A stretch of 64,000 bases of DNA from a virus, in the IMG/VR virus record IMGVR_UViG_3300020468_000005, positions 1-64,000 of that record; one strand, written 5' to 3'. How positions within the stretch are numbered: position 1 is the stretch's first letter; every line of letters starts with the position of its first letter. Below, in pieces: positions 31,401 to 40,492 of this stretch. The translations under genes were made by a program, and so were the position numbers. The notes under the pieces were generated by a model. It was given only the letters and a program-made list of their open reading frames with translations. It had not been told where the DNA came from and did not search any database.

Positions 31401-34400
31401 GATCCTGCATCCACATTATGTTCTTTAAATGCAACAGTAGATAGTATAACCATTACTAATACTGGATCTGGTTATTTGTCTGCTCCAGATGTTCTTGTTA
31501 GTGGTGGTAGTGGAATCAATGCAAAATTCAATGCATCTATTCAGAATCAAGGAATATCTGCAATTAATATAGAAGCTGGTGGAGAATTGTTCCAAAATGC
31601 TCCTGTAGTTAACATTACACAAAAAACAGGAACGGGTGCTTCTGTATTATTGAAATCTACCGATTTGGGTAAAATATTAAAAATTGGTGGAGATAATATT
31701 ACATTTAATTATAGTCATGATAGAACTCTAAAACCAGAGTTAAATACTACCTTTAATTTACAATTAACAAGAACTCAAGTTATTGACTATCTTGAGGTGA
31801 CAGATGGTGGTGCAAACTTTGTTGCAATTCCAGAAATTGTTCTTACTGGTGGAAGTGGGTCACTTTTTGATTTAAGAGCCGTTATTGAGAATGAGGTTAT
31901 ACAAAGTGTTGAAGTTCGTAATCCAGGTAGAGGTTTCTTATCAGCTCCATCTGTAAGTGCAAGAATAACTCATAATTGGGTTGGATTGAGATCTAACAGT
32001 ACTTTAAACTTCCCATATAATGCAAAAATACCTACAGGTACGAAAGTTACATTAAATGAAAATATAGGAACATTTCCAACTCCATTAGTAACTAATACAA
32101 CATATTATGCCATTGCAGCGACTCTTGCAAATGGATTAGCAAATAATCAAATTAGATTAGCAACAACTCAAGCAAATGCAATAGCTGGAACTTATATTAA
32201 CTTTACAGGTGATCCGATTGGAGATGCTAATGGATTAACAGAATTTACTCTTTCTAGTACTGATCTTGGTGATATTATTACTGCATATATGAAACCTGCT
32301 AATTTCTTAGTTGGAGAAAGAGTTTATCAAGGTACATCCACTACAACATATACTGCGTTTGGAATTATTAAAGATTGGGATAGTCGTGGACGTATTCTTA
32401 GTGTGGAAATTATAGAAGGTGATTTTCTATCTGGCGAACCTGTCTTTGGTGAAGAATCAGCAGCATTTGGTGAAATCCATGCATTTGATAGAGCAGATGC
32501 AACATTTAACGTATCTCCTATTAGTACTTCTGCTGAAGGTTGGGAACGTACCACTGGTTTCTTAGATGTCAATGAGCAGAGAATATATGATAGTGATAGG
32601 TTCCAAGAATACTCATATGAAATTTCTTCACCTATCAATATTAATAAATGGAAAAACCCATTAAAATTTGCAGCACATCCTGCAGGATTTAAGGTACTTG
32701 GTACACAAGTTGTTTTAGAATCTAGTGCTAAAATTTATAGATCCAAATCTACAATAAATTCAAACTATTCTTCAAATGAACCATGGGCATGGTGGGTAGA
32801 ATCACCTCAACCAAATTTACAAACATTTAATGGCACTACCTATGTTTTCCCCAAACCTTCTGCTAGGTCAACTGGTAAATTAGCAACTATTAAGAACTTT
32901 GCACTAGGTGACCCAGACTACTCAGCAGCAGTTCCTACTGAGGTACAAATTTTTGGTAGACAACTATTAGATATTCAGAAAATCTTAAGTTGCATCTCAT
33001 ATAAGATTGATGATATTAGTTCTTCTTTTGATGGATCTACGACTGTTTTTAATTTAACAATTAGTGGTGCTACTGTAACTACTAAAATTGGAAAAACTTC
33101 TATTAAAGAACAATTCTTAGTTACAATAAATGGAATTGTTCAGAATCCTAATAATTACACTTTTGCAAACGATGCCATAACATTCTCAGTTGCACCTAAG
33201 GCAAATTCTGTTGCTTTGATAATGTATTATGATCGTGCATCATATACTTCTAGTTTCCAGTTAGATCAAATTGGAGATGAGATAAAAGCATTTGATATTA
33301 CTAATGGATTGACAGGTGGTACAGGATATGCAGATGGTACATATACTGCAATTCCATTAAGAAATAAAATTGGTAGTGGTGTTGGTGCAACTGCTGATAT
33401 TACAGTTAGTAATGGTTATGTTTCTAACGTTGTATTGAATAACTCAGGTGATGGATTTAGAGATGATGGTATTGTTGGAATTAGTGAAATTGGAAAACCA
33501 TTAACTAACAGTTATACCCCCTCTACAGCAACTTACGCTCCTAGTACAGGTGTACTAGAATTAACAGTAGGATCACATACTTTAAGTGCTCCTACAACAG
33601 CAACTGCCACAGATATTGACTATAATCCTAATACAGGTATTATGACAGTTACACTAGTGTCACACGGATTGGAAGCGGGTGATCAAGTTAAGTTTGCTGA
33701 TAATTCAATAACTCTTAGTTGTGCTTTTGGTGGTGCTTCAGGAGCAGCTGCTCAGAAGACCTATCCACGTAGTACTGACTATGCAAGTGATAGATGGTTA
33801 GAAGTATCAAACATAACAGTTAATACATTTGATGTTCAGGTATTAGATAGTATTCCTTCTACAAACGTAGATCCACATTCATTTGTATCTGCTGTTGCTG
33901 GTGGAATTAGTATTGCACAATCTACTGTTAGATTCTCAAACAATGCAATAACATTCAGTTGTGGATTTGGTGGTGGAGGTAATAGAAGTTACCCAAGGTC
34001 AACAGATCCTATTGCTGGTAAAAACGTTCCTGTTGATGCTATTACATCTACTACGTTTACGATCAATGCATTAAATGGAACCACACCTACAAACACTGAT
34101 GCACACACTTATGTTGGTAATGCCACTGCTGCTTTGAGTCCAACCTTTGTTGATTATGATGCTTCTCTTGGTATCATGAAACTAGAGTTAGCTAATCATG
34201 GACTTTCTAATGGTAACTTTATCCAATTTACTTCAGATTCACTAAACTTTATTTGTTCTCGTGATAACTATGCAACTACAACTGCATATCCTAGAGGATC
34301 AGATCCAGCTGCTGTAAACTGGTTAAATGTATTTGATGTAGAAACTAATAGTTTCAAGGTTCAGGTTGGAGCAAATATAGAAAAAGCATTTACACCAACT

Positions 34401-37400
34401 GGTGCGACATATACTGCGTCAACAGGTTCATTAACTTTAGATATAGAGAACCATGGATTTACGGCTGCTACTGAGCATACTGCAACTGATGCTACTTTTA
34501 ATACTACTACTGGTATTGTCACAATAACTTCTGCAAGTCATGGATTTGCAGCAGGTGATAGAGTTAAAATAAAAGACAGTTCTATAACCATGAGTTGTGG
34601 TTATAATGGAGGTGGGCAAGAATCATATCCTAAACCAGGTCAACCAATTAGCGGTAAGTGGATAACAGTTAGAGCAATTACCCAAGATACTTTTGATATC
34701 CAATGTCTTAAAGATGCTCCTTGTAGTAATAGTGATGCACACACATTTGTTTCTGCTACTGCAAATGGAATCCTCCACGCTAAGAGTGTAATCAGTATTG
34801 ATGATGAAGCATTAACATTTACATGCACACAAGATGATGACTTCTCTAGAAAATCATATCCTCGTACAACAGATCCTGCATCAAGAGAATTACTTGGTAT
34901 TGAAGCAGTTACCACTGACACTCTAACAGTTAACGTAGGTGCATCACCTCAGGTTACATTCACACCAACTAATGCAGTTTATACTCCTAGTACAGGTGTA
35001 CTAGTATTGACAATAGGTAATCATACTCTTCCTGTTGGTACAGGTATTAGTATTGATGTAAACTCCTTGAAGTTTAGATGTGACATGGAAAATGATGGTA
35101 CTCTCATTGCAGGAAACTTATCAAATCTAGGTGCTAGTCTTCACAATTATCCAAGACCAACAGATCCAGCTGCTAAGAGCAATCTTTATATTACTGAAAC
35201 GACAGGTACTACAATCACAGTTAATGTTAAACCATCTGTCACTGTAAATTACCAACCAACAGACGCTGCCTTGAATCTTGCTAATGGAGATCTTTCATTA
35301 ACTATCGGTGCACATCAATTCCGTGGAGAAAAGACATTTACACCAACAGCTGTTGACTATACTCCCAACACTGGTCTTGCAACATTAACAATTAAAGGTC
35401 ATACTATTCAAGCAGGTGACTTTGTTCAGGTTGCTAAAGAATCACTTACATTTACATGTGCACAAGATAGTCATCAGACTAATCATTCTTATCCAAGAAC
35501 TACTGATCCTGTCTATAGAGAGTGGATTCAGGTTATTTCTGTAACAAATGATACAATACTGCTTAACTTCTACTCAACTGTTGCAGGTAATTCAGCACAC
35601 CTATTTGTATCTGCTGCAGATGACTGTATTGCATTAAAAGGAGATACTATCAAGTTAACAGATGGTAGCATCGTAATGAGTTGTGATAATGGTGGTGTTA
35701 GCAACCAGTCTTATCCTAGAACTGATACTATTTCATATACTCCAACAGGTGCAGATTATGATCCTTCTACTGGAGTCATGACTGTTACTCATGGAGGGGG
35801 TGCAGGTGCCTTTGTGAACGGTGATCAAGTTAAGTTTGATGATAATGCTATTGTATTCACTTGTGCTGCTGGTGGTGGCACACACGCTTATCCTAGACCA
35901 GGCGATCCTGCTAGTGGTAGATGGTTAACTATTTGGAATGCTGACGATACAACCTTCAAGGTTCAGGTATTAGATACAATTCCTTCTACAAATACTAGTG
36001 TACATGTATTCTCTAGTGCTGTTAATAATGGCACGAAGAAAAAGAAAGACTGGGCGTATGATAGACCGATTCCGATCAAGAGTGTTGGATATACATCTCA
36101 TGCTGTAACAAATGCTACATATGATCCTAGTACAGGTGTACTAGTAGCAACAGTTGCAGGTCATGGATTCTCAAATGGCGAATATGTTAAAGTAAATCAA
36201 AGTGCATTGAAGTTTACATGTAATAAAGATAGTAATGCAACAGTTAAGAGTTACCCAACACTAGAAGATCCTTATTATGATGAGTGGGTAAAAGTAAGAA
36301 ATGTTACAACTGATACATTTGAGATTAATGTTGGAGTTGCAGGTCCTAATGGACAGCACACCCATACATTTGTACCAGAGGGTAAATTGACACCAACCTT
36401 AGGAGCATACAATCCAACAACAGGTGTTATGACTATAACTATTCCTGATCATGGATTTGTTGCTGGTGATGAGATCAAAGTTGATGACAATGCGTTTAGA
36501 TTCACATGTCTTGAGGACTTTGATACTTCATACCATGATTATCCTCGTAACACAGACCCAATCAGCGGTCAGTGGGTTAAGATATACAATGTCACAACTA
36601 ATACTTTTGATATACAGGTTCTAAACAGTGTACCGTCTACTAATACCACTACTCATACGTTTATTTCCGCAGTTGCTAATTCGATTACTCGCTCTGCCAT
36701 CAAGAAGCAAACTGGCGTTATTACGTTCAATACTAATAATAGAGATGCTGCTATTACTCATCAGTACGCTCATAGTTTTGTATCAGCAAGTGCTACAGCC
36801 GTCATAGCAGGTGGCAATTATACTCACACCTTCATACAGTCAACATCTGGTGCTGTTAAGACTGGTGGTGATTATGTACATACATTCGTCAATGCTAAAC
36901 CTACTTCTGTAAAATATGGATATACTCACTTGTACACAGGAAATGCAATTGCTAATCCTGTAACAAGAGGTCTAGTAACATCTGGTGGTCATGCATACGA
37001 TAGATTAGCTGATGCGGGTAGATTAATACGAGCAAACTTAGATTTCATTGCAACTACTGCATATGGTAGAATGCTTGCATTGAATCCTACTTTTGATGGT
37101 GATCTCTATAAGAGAAAATGTATTCGTGATACTAAGTTAATTTCTGAAGCAGTAGCAAACAATATTGAGTTTGGTGGAAATGATGGTGTTTATGATGCAG
37201 CAAATTTCTATGTTGGAACTGTACACCTAACTGGTGAAGAAGATCAATCTGTACAGGTGTTCAATGCTGCTAGAGATATCTGTCGTGAGGTAATGCGTAA
37301 TATCACTGTTACAACTAATTACGTTACTGAAGGATCACAAGTTAAGGATCTTACTATTACCAATGATAGTGGAGACAATACCTATACTACAGCAGACTGT

Positions 37401-38954
37401 AGCGATATTGCATCTGCTATTAGCACACTATGGGGAATAGTAACACAGGCAGTAGGAACAACTGCAGGTGGTTCAGGTAACTTGAATAACGTTACTAGAA
37501 CTGCTTCTGAATCTCCTGAGTTCCAAGTTGAGATTGATACAGTAACATTTGATGGAGTTGATACAACATTTAACGCACAGGTTAATGGTTCAAACTATTC
37601 ATTACCTGCAAGTGATAACTTCTTAATATTCTTGAATAGTATTCTTCAACTTAAAGGTAGTACTGAATCATATACTTACACAGGTAGTGCAATTACATTT
37701 AATGAAGCACCTGTTAGTGGTATGGACTTCTATGGATTCTACTTTGGTAAATTAGTTCTTTTAGATGATCTTTCTCCATTCTTTGACAATAGTAAGGAAA
37801 CCTTTACTATGACACTAAACAATGAACCATTCTCATTAGAGAGTGATAATGAGAATGTAGAACCATCAAATAACTTGATGATATTCATTAATGGAGTATT
37901 CCAAGAACCTGGTGTCGCATACTCTCTTAATGGATCAATTATAAAATTCAGTGAAGCTCCAAGAGCAAATTCTCAAGCATCCTTGTACATCTATACTGGA
38001 TCTGATGAAGATATATTTGTTTCCAATACATTTAACTCAATTGATCCTACAGACAGAATGCAGGTTGCTAGTGAAGGATCTGATCGTTTAATCGCAACAG
38101 TCTCAAGTGCTACTTCAGTTGATACTTACGAATATGTTGGACTTAGACCAACCACTGCTACATTTACAGCAGTATTGACTAATGGTGTTGTTACTAATAT
38201 TATTATTGACAATCCTGGTGAAAATTATGAAGATCCTCCAGTCCTTCTATTCCAAGGAGGTAGTGGAGTTGGTGCTAGTGGAACTACCACTATTGAACCA
38301 GGTAGCGGTAAAGTACTTACTGCTACTATTGCAAATGGTGGTACTGGATATTTAACCGTACCAACAATAGTTCCTGTTCATGCTGTTGATATAGAGAGAA
38401 AATCTAGAGATAGAATCATTTCCAATTCACTTGCTTTGGGATGTACATATCTTACTTCTTCCATAACTGACAGTAGTACAACTCTCAACTGCAAGAATAT
38501 ATACTATGATACTAGTCAAAGAATTGGTTTCCCCGATGAAGGCGAAGTATTGATACCATTCTATGATACAACTGTTACTCCAAACAGATGGAATGTAGAA
38601 AGAATTCTATACGGATCTAGAAATACATCTGCGAATACAATAACCGTAGCAACAGGTGGTAGAGGATATAGAGGAACCACTGCAGCTGCACACACTGTTT
38701 TAACAGGAACATACAGTGCGTCTGGAATAACTTGTACCGTGACTACATCCGCAACTCATAATTATGTGACTGGTATGAAAGTTTTCTTGGACTTTACAAG
38801 TGGACCTACAGCAGAACCAATAAACTGGGGTTTTGATGGAGAGTATGCGGTTACAGTTACATCTGGGAACACATTTACGGTAGAATTCCCATTCAGTCAA
38901 ACATCAAGCGGAAACGTCTCGATTCTGCCAGAAGTTCGTCTGAGATCATTATAA
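25401..38954 (+). CDS. 7: Giant baseplate wedge protein at the gp7 position
   Basis: 4517 residues, over four times T4 gp7 (1032). Placed between gp6 and gp8, it is the wedge core by position. N-terminal 1-350: GQFASFIQDEYPTFIEFVKAYY and a VIKRIKDFYASKGTTRSFQFVLRTLFG segment, typical of cyanophage gp7. About 640-930: GxGY repeats (TNGGGGYTRQPIVSISGGG). About 1034-1140: a YHYH-type domain (GWAYDGHPIYGPYG... NGRYCVTPEYPDGVYAYF). About 1460-2330: more GxGY repeats. About 2703-3770: eleven units with a YPRxTDP-type motif. Near 3860-3990: a DAANFY domain also found in the 57678 fibre gene. The extra mass probably extends outside the wedge, like a fibre. Confidence 0.8.
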   Translation: MATNQSSWKVGQWTTPTTTVTTQPVPSEVTAESRSQISHNIPGQFASFIQDEYPTFIEFVKAYYKSQELRGYCFDVINNWGDYYNIDNYGSLIVETDLISSMSTTSTTVDVTTTRDFPDEGLLMIDDEIIYYKNKGQTIFNDCSRGFDAVKAVGTASQYVFAETTAAEHALGAKVVNLNNIFPLFMLGQFKDQYLSTYPKNFSDGVTESTVIKRIKDFYASKGTTRSFQFVLRTLFGVESEVSYPRDRIFKPSDAFFTNREVIRATAVSGDPTELVGEVLYQENDPSDPYVNEARIYVKGVQKVFTASGEIYEIDVDTNNSSGTFVTPYKTTIASDVPSRLDFTTITVDSTLGWPELNGRFRVQDEIITYTNKTVNQFIGCTRAREGTTSDEHIAGQEAFAAFRIYGKSNLDGSDIQIKVYGGTRGVNLTNGGKYYLPKSKVTTPAAPGFDSLDPIWSSFQYNVRKALRGVTAELATPAADGSVRVTVTTREKHRLRRDDKVRILNAAEDIYNNEHDVVGIIDEFKFEFILGSAPSQPILETDGLFFISREFAFGTSVYTSINNLVSQYTADVQNVYKSTDNAIVASTGIPSHKIGPFSVNDPDPGNQRYLKRIPLVPSTKSTKTPTPVGQVGIGVNGVPFFSYKGTSTKKFGGIASITKNDGGDGYDIENPPTVEFEPDYKLNTTYASGNVIKYDDNGTVRRYRAQNPGTSDKITYPTHTSGAVRHGTIDWEYLGLGASAEAIIDGRIIAINVTNGGGGYTRQPIVSISGGGAPNSTQATAVAQITDGRVTGIAVTYSGAGYTKVAGLPNISISGGGGVGAAASAVVRGPINTINITNTGSEYTYEPNITLKSGDGAVGYASILSGKIESIIVTFGGADYFGAPDVVITGDGVGATAFAVVDPTSRQVTSVTVTNKGLGYTTGNTQISIVYPGDGARFTTNLTQLTYNEAATADEIKKNNPSAIFSDRKVVDDANGTVVRGENIGIYDGEYGYFYTPDNLRYYLGDSIESRIPTVADPSPWIEQTPIGHSPIIGWAYDGHPIYGPYGFEDRQNQNPYNSYIQPASSYRIKTSRASILSGLTDPMGTFIEDYEYVEGLGDLDRYNGRYCVTPEYPDGVYAYFTTIDGVSGAPKFPYFVGPDFYSEADEINWNGNGLQRNFTEDAIRFRAPYIGTDQVTAKRKALDSRIDFVLALEDSTTLITLESGEVLQYIEDGIGYFSYYPTIRGGSAQSLTVAATNRYSSTNINDFLVEGGGQGYKVNDRLLFDNTDTGGDGVSATISTITGEPVSTLNYVVNDEDVTIATLTTTNNHYLVGGDQITVSIGDNTYERELKSYLYNSKFYFKYFDLVSYDFITEWTNSTAYNKFDLVFVANRVYQATETATSDSDANNAPTHVSGTVSDGTMLWKYIRKRTDGALIATTTNSQGSGYLPGVYTDVPMLTNGNGKNLILDLTVAANGTISVGSIPTTADRGTAFKIGDTITVDDDNVGSNGGSGFQLTVTQISLEAVVRTDAAHQLGVGDIVDFKGMNVGTYNGDFTVVRTETLRRFTISVNQLGTNAAPNITSSVVSVREPKFQFINGHSYKFDTSDSTLNNVTLAFTLDPLNTDIFTYKNITDEVVDTQTLQQTSITLKVVDLPGIFYYFDLAGQYSITGSYFTIMNEPLAGTNILLSKTDTTASYATALEPEVNYDASNTITYSTNSIYPTGGVSTISIGDSGRNYESLPQLSGSTRAGAGATAVATISGVLSGVSVTNKGSGYNPASLPTGVVTLPDFVDLTLTNVLGSGSFAVNEIIISQSAQGTQTARGKVISWDPLSSTLRIQPLQNGRTGAANKGYIMFTTFAANNDRGKVFSSDSQATISAVSGAQATVLCSIPSSGPDVGRLSEVTVNGPGSNYRAAPNIILDDPDFGLVNTVTITTNTTGLTPGQYTGVTQSAVNPTGGTNVEFTVTSGAGGTVEQVVVTNGGGTYRLGDIITIPGNQIGGATTANDITVTVTVLTHIDPASTLCSLNATVDSITITNTGSGYLSAPDVLVSGGSGINAKFNASIQNQGISAINIEAGGELFQNAPVVNITQKTGTGASVLLKSTDLGKILKIGGDNITFNYSHDRTLKPELNTTFNLQLTRTQVIDYLEVTDGGANFVAIPEIVLTGGSGSLFDLRAVIENEVIQSVEVRNPGRGFLSAPSVSARITHNWVGLRSNSTLNFPYNAKIPTGTKVTLNENIGTFPTPLVTNTTYYAIAATLANGLANNQIRLATTQANAIAGTYINFTGDPIGDANGLTEFTLSSTDLGDIITAYMKPANFLVGERVYQGTSTTTYTAFGIIKDWDSRGRILSVEIIEGDFLSGEPVFGEESAAFGEIHAFDRADATFNVSPISTSAEGWERTTGFLDVNEQRIYDSDRFQEYSYEISSPININKWKNPLKFAAHPAGFKVLGTQVVLESSAKIYRSKSTINSNYSSNEPWAWWVESPQPNLQTFNGTTYVFPKPSARSTGKLATIKNFALGDPDYSAAVPTEVQIFGRQLLDIQKILSCISYKIDDISSSFDGSTTVFNLTISGATVTTKIGKTSIKEQFLVTINGIVQNPNNYTFANDAITFSVAPKANSVALIMYYDRASYTSSFQLDQIGDEIKAFDITNGLTGGTGYADGTYTAIPLRNKIGSGVGATADITVSNGYVSNVVLNNSGDGFRDDGIVGISEIGKPLTNSYTPSTATYAPSTGVLELTVGSHTLSAPTTATATDIDYNPNTGIMTVTLVSHGLEAGDQVKFADNSITLSCAFGGASGAAAQKTYPRSTDYASDRWLEVSNITVNTFDVQVLDSIPSTNVDPHSFVSAVAGGISIAQSTVRFSNNAITFSCGFGGGGNRSYPRSTDPIAGKNVPVDAITSTTFTINALNGTTPTNTDAHTYVGNATAALSPTFVDYDASLGIMKLELANHGLSNGNFIQFTSDSLNFICSRDNYATTTAYPRGSDPAAVNWLNVFDVETNSFKVQVGANIEKAFTPTGATYTASTGSLTLDIENHGFTAATEHTATDATFNTTTGIVTITSASHGFAAGDRVKIKDSSITMSCGYNGGGQESYPKPGQPISGKWITVRAITQDTFDIQCLKDAPCSNSDAHTFVSATANGILHAKSVISIDDEALTFTCTQDDDFSRKSYPRTTDPASRELLGIEAVTTDTLTVNVGASPQVTFTPTNAVYTPSTGVLVLTIGNHTLPVGTGISIDVNSLKFRCDMENDGTLIAGNLSNLGASLHNYPRPTDPAAKSNLYITETTGTTITVNVKPSVTVNYQPTDAALNLANGDLSLTIGAHQFRGEKTFTPTAVDYTPNTGLATLTIKGHTIQAGDFVQVAKESLTFTCAQDSHQTNHSYPRTTDPVYREWIQVISVTNDTILLNFYSTVAGNSAHLFVSAADDCIALKGDTIKLTDGSIVMSCDNGGVSNQSYPRTDTISYTPTGADYDPSTGVMTVTHGGGAGAFVNGDQVKFDDNAIVFTCAAGGGTHAYPRPGDPASGRWLTIWNADDTTFKVQVLDTIPSTNTSVHVFSSAVNNGTKKKKDWAYDRPIPIKSVGYTSHAVTNATYDPSTGVLVATVAGHGFSNGEYVKVNQSALKFTCNKDSNATVKSYPTLEDPYYDEWVKVRNVTTDTFEINVGVAGPNGQHTHTFVPEGKLTPTLGAYNPTTGVMTITIPDHGFVAGDEIKVDDNAFRFTCLEDFDTSYHDYPRNTDPISGQWVKIYNVTTNTFDIQVLNSVPSTNTTTHTFISAVANSITRSAIKKQTGVITFNTNNRDAAITHQYAHSFVSASATAVIAGGNYTHTFIQSTSGAVKTGGDYVHTFVNAKPTSVKYGYTHLYTGNAIANPVTRGLVTSGGHAYDRLADAGRLIRANLDFIATTAYGRMLALNPTFDGDLYKRKCIRDTKLISEAVANNIEFGGNDGVYDAANFYVGTVHLTGEEDQSVQVFNAARDICREVMRNITVTTNYVTEGSQVKDLTITNDSGDNTYTTADCSDIASAISTLWGIVTQAVGTTAGGSGNLNNVTRTASESPEFQVEIDTVTFDGVDTTFNAQVNGSNYSLPASDNFLIFLNSILQLKGSTESYTYTGSAITFNEAPVSGMDFYGFYFGKLVLLDDLSPFFDNSKETFTMTLNNEPFSLESDNENVEPSNNLMIFINGVFQEPGVAYSLNGSIIKFSEAPRANSQASLYIYTGSDEDIFVSNTFNSIDPTDRMQVASEGSDRLIATVSSATSVDTYEYVGLRPTTATFTAVLTNGVVTNIIIDNPGENYEDPPVLLFQGGSGVGASGTTTIEPGSGKVLTATIANGGTGYLTVPTIVPVHAVDIERKSRDRIISNSLALGCTYLTSSITDSSTTLNCKNIYYDTSQRIGFPDEGEVLIPFYDTTVTPNRWNVERILYGSRNTSANTITVATGGRGYRGTTAAAHTVLTGTYSASGITCTVTTSATHNYVTGMKVFLDFTSGPTAEPINWGFDGEYAVTVTSGNTFTVEFPFSQTSSGNVSILPEVRLRSL
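33510..36700 (+). repeat. YPRxTDP repeats in the giant gp7
   Basis: At least eleven tandem units of about 90-110 residues. Each has a YxxSTGVxxLTIxxH segment, a FxC (Cys-containing) strand, an S/TYPRxTDP turn, WLxVxxVTTxTFxVQV, and a HTFVSA segment. Copies vary in sequence but an 18-nt palindromic stretch, CTAGTACAGGTGTACTAG, is identical in three units (33541, 34987, 36127). The same unit type fills 60770-64000. Confidence 0.85.
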
Positions 38955-38957
38955 ATA
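38950..38957 (+). promoter_or_regulatory. T4-type late promoter before gp8
   Basis: TATAAATA at 38950-38957 overlapping the stop codon of the giant gene; the gp8 ATG is 20 nt downstream. Same octamer as at 23088 and 57100. Confidence 0.75.
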
Positions 38958-38977
38958 ACAACAAAAGCTTATAAGCA

Positions 38978-40492
38978 ATGGCATTAGTTACTGATAAATT
39001 TAGAATATACGCTGCGGAAAGTTTTAGAGATACACTGCTGACTCAAAATAAAGTCTTTATGTTTGTTGGTAGAGCTAAGTCTTGGGGTAGTACAGATGTA
39101 CCACCCGCAGGTGAGCCGATTGATAGTTTTACCTATCAGTCAGGCACTTATGCTGATTCTGTTGCCTTTAAGCGTGTAGATATTTCAGATACTGCTCTTG
39201 TAGTACCAAGAGTTGATTGGATTGATCCTACACAAACTACAGGTGGTGTGGGACGTACATACTCAATGTATAAACCAGATTATGCACCCGCAAAAACTAC
39301 TGCAAATGGATCTTCCAGATTGTATGATAGTAATTTCTATGTAATGAATTCAGACTTTAACGTCTACAAGTGTCTTTATAATGGACAAACCCCTGAGTAT
39401 CCAAGAGGAAGACCCTCTTTGGTAGAACCAACTGGTACTTCAACCACTATTATCGAAACTGGTGATAGTCCTGGTAGTTACTCCTATCGTTGGAAGTACA
39501 TGTATACTATTGATGCGGATAATATTCTAAAGTTTGTTACTTCTGAATTTGTTCCCGTATTATCAAACTCTCTTGTTAAGTCTGCTGCAGGTGATGGTGC
39601 TATTGATAGTGTAGTTATTGAAAATGCAGGCACTGGTTACAACAACAAAGAATATACTGATGTTCCTATTCGCGGAGATTATGACATCAATGGTGGAACT
39701 CAAGCAAAGTGCACTGTAAAGGTGACTTCTGGTTCTGTTGAATCTGTTACTATCACAACTGCAGGTTCTAAGTATACGTTTGGTACTATTGATGTTGCAC
39801 TCATTCCTAATATCGGAAATGGTGTAAATGCATCTTTAGATGTTGTTATTCCTCCTAATAATGGACATGGTTCTGATGCTGTTAGAGAATTGGGTGCATA
39901 TCGTTTAATGTTTACTAGTAAATTAGAAACTAGTAGTGCATTTGTAGATTTTCCAAATGATTTGACATATAGAAGAGTTGGATTAGTTTTAAATCCTTTT
40001 GATTTCAACACAACAACTGTTTGTAGTCAAAATACTAGATCTGCTGTTAAAGCAATGATTTTCCCTCAGTCAGGCACTGGTACACCCACTGGTGCATTCG
40101 CTCCTGGCGAAACTATTGTTCAAACTACTACGAATGCGAAAGGATTTGTAGTATCATATGATTCCACAACTAAAGTATTGAAATATTATCAAGATTCAGT
40201 TGATGGCACACAAAATGGAAATGTAATTGCGTTCTCTGGTGCTAATCAGATTACATCATCTCAAAATGCTTATACTGCAACTCCAGACACAACGTTTGGA
40301 ACTTCAGCTAATCAACAAACACAGATACAAATTGGTGTCTCTGTGTATGAATTAGGTCTTTCCTTTGTTGGTGGATATGCTAATCAAGAAATCCAAACTA
40401 ACTCTGGAGAAATCCTCTACATAGATAACAGAAACCCAATAACAAGATCTGCGGATCAAAACGAAGAGCTCAAAGTAGTAATTGAATTCTAA
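38978..40492 (+). CDS. 8: Baseplate wedge subunit gp8
   Basis: 504 residues (T4 gp8 is 334; cyanophage forms are longer). It begins MALVTDKFRIYAAESFRDTLL, with VFMFVGRAKSWGSTDVPP and later the YDSNFYVMNSDFNVYKCLYN segment, typical of gp8. It joins the wedge and helps hold gp6, gp7 and gp10. A GxGY pair (ENAGTGYNNKEYTDVPI) and a C-terminal ring-like segment (GEILYIDNRNPITRSADQNE) are also seen. Confidence 0.9.
   Translation: MALVTDKFRIYAAESFRDTLLTQNKVFMFVGRAKSWGSTDVPPAGEPIDSFTYQSGTYADSVAFKRVDISDTALVVPRVDWIDPTQTTGGVGRTYSMYKPDYAPAKTTANGSSRLYDSNFYVMNSDFNVYKCLYNGQTPEYPRGRPSLVEPTGTSTTIIETGDSPGSYSYRWKYMYTIDADNILKFVTSEFVPVLSNSLVKSAAGDGAIDSVVIENAGTGYNNKEYTDVPIRGDYDINGGTQAKCTVKVTSGSVESVTITTAGSKYTFGTIDVALIPNIGNGVNASLDVVIPPNNGHGSDAVRELGAYRLMFTSKLETSSAFVDFPNDLTYRRVGLVLNPFDFNTTTVCSQNTRSAVKAMIFPQSGTGTPTGAFAPGETIVQTTTNAKGFVVSYDSTTKVLKYYQDSVDGTQNGNVIAFSGANQITSSQNAYTATPDTTFGTSANQQTQIQIGVSVYELGLSFVGGYANQEIQTNSGEILYIDNRNPITRSADQNEELKVVIEF

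Noticed and set aside
34640-34921. Minus-strand frames inside the giant gp7 and other fibre genes.
   Set aside because: They occur wherever the Thr/Ser/Gly-rich repeats are read backwards and have no start signals or family features.
33510-36700. CRISPR-like repetition.
   Set aside because: The repeats are about 300 nt, coding and variable in sequence, with no constant short repeat or spacers. They are protein repeats.
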